Source: UBA4615 sp044360485
Lineage (GTDB): Bacteria; Pseudomonadota; Gammaproteobacteria; Burkholderiales; Burkholderiaceae_E
Reading direction: 5' to 3'
Length of the DNA stretch: 18,733 nucleotides
Assembly: GCA_044360485.1 (NCBI GenBank)
Contig: JBIKKG010000045.1
Location: forward strand, 1-18,733
Shown in pieces: positions 14,773 to 18,733 of the stretch (positions are counted from its first letter, which is position 1; each line of letters starts with the position of its first letter). The translations under genes were made by a program, and so were the position numbers. Under the pieces are notes generated by a model. The model was not told the origin of the DNA. It worked only from the letters and a program-made list of their open reading frames with translations, and did no database searches.

Positions 14773-15150
14773 CGTGAAGATCTCCTTGGTGAGAACATTG
14801 CACAGCACAGGCATGCGCCGTGCTCAGGTGCGCCGAACGGCCGGTTCAGTGCTGCAAAGGCCATGCCAGCCTGAGCGTTTCGGTTTCCCGGTCTGCCGAG
14901 CGGGTGCCGCGCACCGATAGTAGGCGCGAATGCGCGCGAGTGGTGCATCACCCCAAGTCTTGCTCGGGTTCCAAGGGATGCGGTGCACCCGTCCGGCGCA
15001 CCGTACCGTCCCCCGGGTGAGCCGGCCAGCGCGCCTCATGGGACCCGCTGGTGGCGCACAATCACACGCTTGTACGTCGTCTCGATGCCCGGGTGACGTG
15101 CCGACGCCACATACCCCCAGTGCCCCCTCTATTTGACGCAGGCCGCATTC
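14773..15150. promoter_or_regulatory. Divergent spacer between importer operon and EthA-like gene
   Basis: This 378-bp stretch has no convincing gene; the short open frames in it are of low complexity. It must hold the promoters of both flanking genes, though no good -35/-10 pair was found. It contains three GGTG...CACC dyads: GGTGCCGCGCACC (14903-14915), GGTGCATCACC (14942-14952) and GGTGCACC (14982-14989). Their centres are about 38 bp apart, which would suit a dimeric regulator, but chance in GC-rich DNA is possible. Confidence 0.4.
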
Positions 15151-16635
15151 ATGACCCACCCCTCCATTGAAGCCTTCGACGTCCTGGTCATCGGCGCTGG
15201 GATCTCCGGCATCAGCGCGGGCTATCACCTGCAACAGCATTGCCCGGGCAAGCGTTACGCGATTCTGGAAGCCCGCGATCGCCTGGGGGGCACCTGGGAC
15301 CTGTTTCGCTACCCGGGGATCCGTTCCGACTCGGACATGCACACCTTCGGCTTCGGTTTTCGGCCCTGGTCCAGCCCAAAGGCAATCAGCGACGGGGCCG
15401 ACATCCTGACGTATCTGAATGACACCGTGCGCGAATACGGGATCGATCGGCACATCCGATATGGCTGCCGACTGCTGAGCGCCGACTGGTCCTCGGCCGA
15501 CGCCTGCTGGACCCTCACCGTTCAAACCTCTGCCAACCCGCAACCCGTGCAGATGCGCTGCAGTTTCTTGCTGATGTGCAGCGGCTATTACGACTATGCC
15601 AAAGGACACACCCCACACTTCGAAGGCGCTGACCAGTTCAAGGGGCGCATCGTGCATCCGCAGCACTGGCCCGCCGATCTGGACTGGTCGGGCCAGAAGG
15701 TCGTGATCATCGGCAGCGGGGCCACTGCGGTGACCATGGTGCCGGCCATGGCCGAGCGTGCAGCACACGTCACCATGCTGCAGCGCTCGCCCACCTGGAT
15801 GGCATCGCGTCCGTCTGTCGACAAGATCGCGGTGTGGCTGGATCGACTATTGCCGGCGCGCGTGGCACATCACCTGGTGCGTGCCAAGAACGTGCGCTTC
15901 GGACGCTGGTTCTTCAACTTGTGCCGCACCCAGCCGCACAAGGCAGCCAAGGGACTGCTCGATCTGGTACGCAAGCAACTGCCTGAAGGCTATGACGTTG
16001 AAAAGCACTTCAAACCCCGCTATCGGCCCTGGGAGCAGCGCTTGTGCCTGGTGCCCGACGGCGATCTGTTCAAGGCCATTCGCTCAGGACGCGCTGAAGT
16101 CGTCACCGATCGGATTCGCGCATTCACCGCGCATGGCATTGCCCTGGAGTCGGGGCAGGAGCTGCCTGCGGACGTGGTCGTAACGGCGACAGGGCTCGAA
16201 CTCAAATTCATCGGCGGCATCGCGCTGAGCGTGGATGGCACCGCGATCGATCCGCGTCGCTCGCGCCCGTACCACGGGATCATGCTGAGTGATCTGCCGA
16301 ATCTTGCGCTGGTGTTTGGCTACACCAATGCTTCATGGACCTTGCGCGCCGATCTGGTCAATGCCTGGGTATGCAGGCTGATCAACCAGATCGATGCACA
16401 GGGCGCACGCTGGTGCGTGCCTCGCCTCAAGGGCGACCCGGGCGATGAACCCTGGGCAGACTTTTCATCGGGCTACTTCCAGCGCGCCCTCGATCGATTC
16501 CCGCGCCAGGGCGCACAGGCGCCATGGCGGACCGAACAGGACTATGTGCGCGAACAGGCCACACTGGGTGCCGACTCGCTGACTGATCCGGCGTTGGAGT
16601 ACGCAGGCCACGCACCCCTCCCCAAGGCCGCGTGA
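15151..16635 (+). CDS. EthA-like flavin monooxygenase, Baeyer-Villiger type
   Basis: From the ATG at 15151 the protein is 494 aa; a TTG at 15133 in the same frame is less likely because MTHPSIEAFDVLVIGAG fits the family start. It has two dinucleotide motifs, GAGISG (15-20) for FAD and GSGATA (188-193) for NADPH. Between them is the Baeyer-Villiger fingerprint FKGRIVHPQHWP (163-174; F-x-G-xxx-H-xxx-W-P). YPGIRSDSDM (54-63), LPEGYDV, RLCLVP-GDLF and GYTNASWTL closely resemble mycobacterial EthA, which oxidises ketones to esters and S-oxygenates thioamides. It should be cytosolic, inserting oxygen beside a carbonyl or oxidising sulphur; the native substrate is unknown. The next gene follows after 97 bp, so co-transcription is possible but not shown. 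Confidence 0.88.
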   Translation: MTHPSIEAFDVLVIGAGISGISAGYHLQQHCPGKRYAILEARDRLGGTWDLFRYPGIRSDSDMHTFGFGFRPWSSPKAISDGADILTYLNDTVREYGIDRHIRYGCRLLSADWSSADACWTLTVQTSANPQPVQMRCSFLLMCSGYYDYAKGHTPHFEGADQFKGRIVHPQHWPADLDWSGQKVVIIGSGATAVTMVPAMAERAAHVTMLQRSPTWMASRPSVDKIAVWLDRLLPARVAHHLVRAKNVRFGRWFFNLCRTQPHKAAKGLLDLVRKQLPEGYDVEKHFKPRYRPWEQRLCLVPDGDLFKAIRSGRAEVVTDRIRAFTAHGIALESGQELPADVVVTATGLELKFIGGIALSVDGTAIDPRRSRPYHGIMLSDLPNLALVFGYTNASWTLRADLVNAWVCRLINQIDAQGARWCVPRLKGDPGDEPWADFSSGYFQRALDRFPRQGAQAPWRTEQDYVREQATLGADSLTDPALEYAGHAPLPKAA

Positions 16636-16732
16636 CATCAGCGGGAATCACTGACGCACGGGATGGAATGGCGGGGTGATCGACTCCGTTATGCTCAACC
16701 CTGGATCGATACCTACACACGGAGACACCCTG

Positions 16733-17938
16733 ATGAAGCTGCCCCTCGAAGACGTGGTGGTCCTTGACCTGTCGCATGCCCTGGCGGGCCCGCATTGCTC
16801 GACGATGCTGGCCGACTTCGGTGCACAGGTCTACAAACTGGAATCACCCGATGGCGGCGACATCTCGCGCGCCTGGGGCGCAGCCGCCGGCAACAGCGGC
16901 GCAGAGTCAGCGTATTTCGTTTCGCTTCACCGCAACAAGCGCGGCCTGTCGATCAACCTGAAGGATCCGCAGGGCAAGGAGCTCTTCATGAAGGTGGCCG
17001 AAAAGGCCGACGTGATCATCGAAAATTTCCGGCCTGGCGCACTGCAAAAACTCGGCCTGGGCTATCAGGCTGTGAGCGCACGCAACCCCGGCATCATCTA
17101 CGCGTCGATCTCGGGCTTCGGGCAGGACGGGCCGTACCGCGAGCGCGCCGCCATGGACCTGATCCTGCAGGCCGAAAGCGGCATGATCAGCATCACCGGA
17201 GAGGAAGGCGGAAGCGGCGTGCGCTGCGGCACGTCCATCGCCGACATGGCCGCGGGCATGTATGCGGCCTACGGCATCATGTTGGCACTGCGGGTCAAGG
17301 ACAAGACCGGCGAGGGCCAGTACATCGACATGTCGATGATGGAAGGCCAGCTCGGTCTGCTCAACACGATGATCGCGTCCTATGGCGTGGACCGTGAACT
17401 GCCCAAGCCCATGGGCACCGCCTACAAGGCGCTGTTGCCCTATCAGACGCTGCGCACCAAGACGCGCGACCTGGCGATTGCCGTGGGCAGCGAGAAACTC
17501 TGGAAGGTGTTCTGCCCGGCCATCGGCCGCCCCGAGATGCTGACCAACCCGAACTTTGCCGACAACCGCCTGCGCGTGACGCACCGTGAAGAGCTGATTG
17601 GCATCGTGCAGGAAGCACTGCTGACCCGCAGCTATGAAGAGTGGGAACAGATCTTCCTGAAGGCCGGCATCCCGGTGGGTGCGGTCAACAACATCGGGCA
17701 GGTGGTCGACCACCCGCAAGTGAAGGCGCGCGGCTCGCTGATGGAGATGAACCATCCGCGCTCGGGCCCGGTCATGATGGCCGGCCCGCCGGTGCGTCTG
17801 AGCCGCACTCCGGGTTCGGTGCGCACCCCGGCACCGGGCCTGGGCGAACACACAGCCGAGGCCTTACACGACCTGCTGGGCATTCCGGCCGAGGAAGTGG
17901 CGCGCCTGGCCAAGGCCGGGGTAGTGGTGACCGGCTGA
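16733..17938 (+). CDS. CaiB/BaiF family (class III) CoA-transferase
   Basis: From the ATG at 16733, with GGAG 8 nt upstream, the protein is 401 aa, standard for the family; the frame opens at 16676, but the extension is not family-like. Class III CoA-transferases move CoA between carboxylic acids through an aspartyl-CoA thioester. The N-terminal VVVLDLSHALAGPHCSTMLADFGAQVYKLE-type segment (8-37), ENFRPG (97-102), SGFGQDGPY (127-135) and the probable catalytic Asp142 (AMDLILQAESG) are all present. The C-terminal part has KAGIPVGAVNNI, typical of the family. Its substrate acid is unknown; activation of a carboxylate made by the upstream monooxygenase is conceivable but speculative. Confidence 0.93.
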   Translation: MKLPLEDVVVLDLSHALAGPHCSTMLADFGAQVYKLESPDGGDISRAWGAAAGNSGAESAYFVSLHRNKRGLSINLKDPQGKELFMKVAEKADVIIENFRPGALQKLGLGYQAVSARNPGIIYASISGFGQDGPYRERAAMDLILQAESGMISITGEEGGSGVRCGTSIADMAAGMYAAYGIMLALRVKDKTGEGQYIDMSMMEGQLGLLNTMIASYGVDRELPKPMGTAYKALLPYQTLRTKTRDLAIAVGSEKLWKVFCPAIGRPEMLTNPNFADNRLRVTHREELIGIVQEALLTRSYEEWEQIFLKAGIPVGAVNNIGQVVDHPQVKARGSLMEMNHPRSGPVMMAGPPVRLSRTPGSVRTPAPGLGEHTAEALHDLLGIPAEEVARLAKAGVVVTG

Positions 17939-17960
17939 GTCTTCAAGCTGACGTGGTGCT

Positions 17961-17996
17961 GCCAGGCGCGCGGTGAGTCAGCCGCTGCGCGCTGGC
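17961..17996. terminator. Possible bidirectional hairpin between convergent genes
   Basis: GCCAG plus CGCGC (17961-17971, with one bulged G) can pair with GCGCG plus CTGGC (17987-17996). The hairpin spans the gap between the CoA-transferase and exporter genes and the last codons of the exporter. There is no T-run on either side, so intrinsic termination is uncertain. Confidence 0.3.
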
Positions 17997-18733
17997 CTGA
18001 GCACAATGGCCGCCGCGGCGGTAATCAGCGCCAATCCGGCGAGATCGAAGGCCGTTGGGTGCTCACCGAGGAGCAGCATCGCGCCGCTCACGCCCACCAC
18101 TGGGACCAGCAAGGTACCCAGCGCGGCAATTCCACTGGGCAGTCGGGCCACCACATCGAACCAGATGAGGTAGCCGAGTGCCATCGCCAGAAAGATGTGA
18201 AACACCAGCGCAATCCAGAACCAGTGCGCGGGCCAGACCGGCGCGGCAGTGGCTGACAGGGGCGTTGAAAACACCAGCCAGCCTGTGCCTGTGACGACCG
18301 CCCCAATGGCAAGCTGCCAGGCGGTGGCAGGCACCGGCGCCACCGTCAGCGGATAGCGCTTCAAAAACACCGTGCCGGCCGCCCAGCTCACGCTGGCACC
18401 CAGCGCGAAGACGATGCCCATCAATGATCCGGTCGCTTCGCGCAGGGGCCAGGCGAGCAACAGCAAACCGGCCACCGCCAGGCTGAGCGACATCCAGCGA
18501 CGCGCATCAGGGCGTTCACCCGCGAAAGCCCAGGCCAGCAGCACCACCCACACCGGCATGGCATAGGTGACGATCGTGGCACGCGCCGTGGACCCCGACT
18601 GCTGGGCCCAGGCGGTGCACAGATTGAAACCGACGATGGTAAAGAGCGCAGAGACCAGCAGGCGCACACGCATCGCGCGCGGCACAGCGAGCGGCTGGCC
18701 ACGCGCCCACGCTATGACAAACAGCAACAGAGC
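17978..18733 (-). CDS. EamA/DMT-family transporter (5' end outside window)
   Basis: The minus-strand frame is open through the right edge, so the N-terminus is missing. The visible 251 codons are strongly hydrophobic with about eight membrane helices, ending in AALGTLLVPVVGVSGAMLLLGE and LAGLALITAAAAIVL. The pattern ATIVTYAMPVWVVLLAWAFAGE (end of the first repeat) and ALGTLLVPVVGVSGAMLLLGE (end of the second) is the duplicated EamA signature of ten-helix drug/metabolite transporters. Such inner-membrane proteins usually export amino acids or metabolites. About two helices are probably missing. It converges on the CoA-transferase gene. Substrate is unknown. Confidence 0.88.
   Translation of the reverse strand, partial: ALLLFVIAWARGQPLAVPRAMRVRLLVSALFTIVGFNLCTAWAQQSGSTARATIVTYAMPVWVVLLAWAFAGERPDARRWMSLSLAVAGLLLLAWPLREATGSLMGIVFALGASVSWAAGTVFLKRYPLTVAPVPATAWQLAIGAVVTGTGWLVFSTPLSATAAPVWPAHWFWIALVFHIFLAMALGYLIWFDVVARLPSGIAALGTLLVPVVGVSGAMLLLGEHPTAFDLAGLALITAAAAIVLRPARSG

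Noticed and set aside
14773..14814. 14-codon extension of the binding protein
   Set aside because: It would precede the signal peptide, and the strong AAGGAG site points to the ATG at 14772.
13630..14874. 414-aa plus-strand open frame antisense to the binding-protein gene
   Set aside because: Composition is that of a GC-rich reverse-strand shadow, with no domain, and the opposite strand is a clear SBP_bac_5 gene.
14961..14976. tRNA-like T-arm sequence (TGCTCGGGTTCCAAGG)
   Set aside because: No acceptor, D or anticodon stems can be placed around it.
16690..16695. TATGCT as a -10 box for the CoA-transferase gene
   Set aside because: No credible -35 hexamer at suitable spacing; too weak to list as a feature.

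Overview
The window is GC-rich, densely packed bacterial DNA. It looks like a betaproteobacterial chromosome, probably Burkholderiales and Alcaligenaceae-like. This is inferred from an orphan Bug/TctC-type binding protein, a DUF2189 membrane protein, CaiB/BaiF and amidase genes, and a protocatechuate (beta-ketoadipate) module; no rRNA or other taxonomic marker is present. Most genes are catabolic or transport genes, plus one toxin-antitoxin pair.

Layout. (1) 1-383, minus: 5' part of a DUF2189 membrane protein, cut by the window edge. (2) 384-727: a regulatory-looking leader with a 15-bp-period direct repeat and an eight-copy 16-bp tandem array (562-689). (3) 728-3219, plus: pcaH-pcaG-pobA, converting 4-hydroxybenzoate to protocatechuate (PobA) and cleaving its ring (PcaHG). 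(4) 3334-4108, plus: a hicA-hicB type II toxin-antitoxin pair with a perfect upstream palindrome; the hicB tail overlaps the next gene's 3' end on the other strand. (5) 4066-5295, minus: amidase-signature enzyme, divergent from (6) 5385-7207, plus: a Bug-family periplasmic binding protein and an unrecognised 260-aa protein.

(7) 7250-14772, minus: a likely seven-gene operon, in transcription order: dipeptide/oligopeptide-type binding protein, permease B, permease C, two ATPases (OppF-like then OppD-like), an Asp/Glu/hydantoin racemase, and an exported alpha/beta hydrolase. The middle genes are coupled by ATGA overlaps or 3-bp gaps, and a hairpin-rich spacer separates the binding-protein gene from the permeases. 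Taken together this suggests uptake and processing of a peptide-like or hydantoin/amino-acid-like compound, but the substrate cannot be read from the sequence.

(8) 15151-17933, plus: an EthA-like Baeyer-Villiger monooxygenase and a CaiB/BaiF CoA-transferase. (9) 17978-18733, minus: a DMT/EamA exporter cut by the right edge.

No rRNA, tRNA, insertion sequence, prophage or CRISPR array was recognised. I see no clearly new multi-gene system. The most unusual element is the 16-bp array in the probable 5' leader of pcaHG-pobA; the least explained gene is the 260-aa protein beside the Bug receptor.
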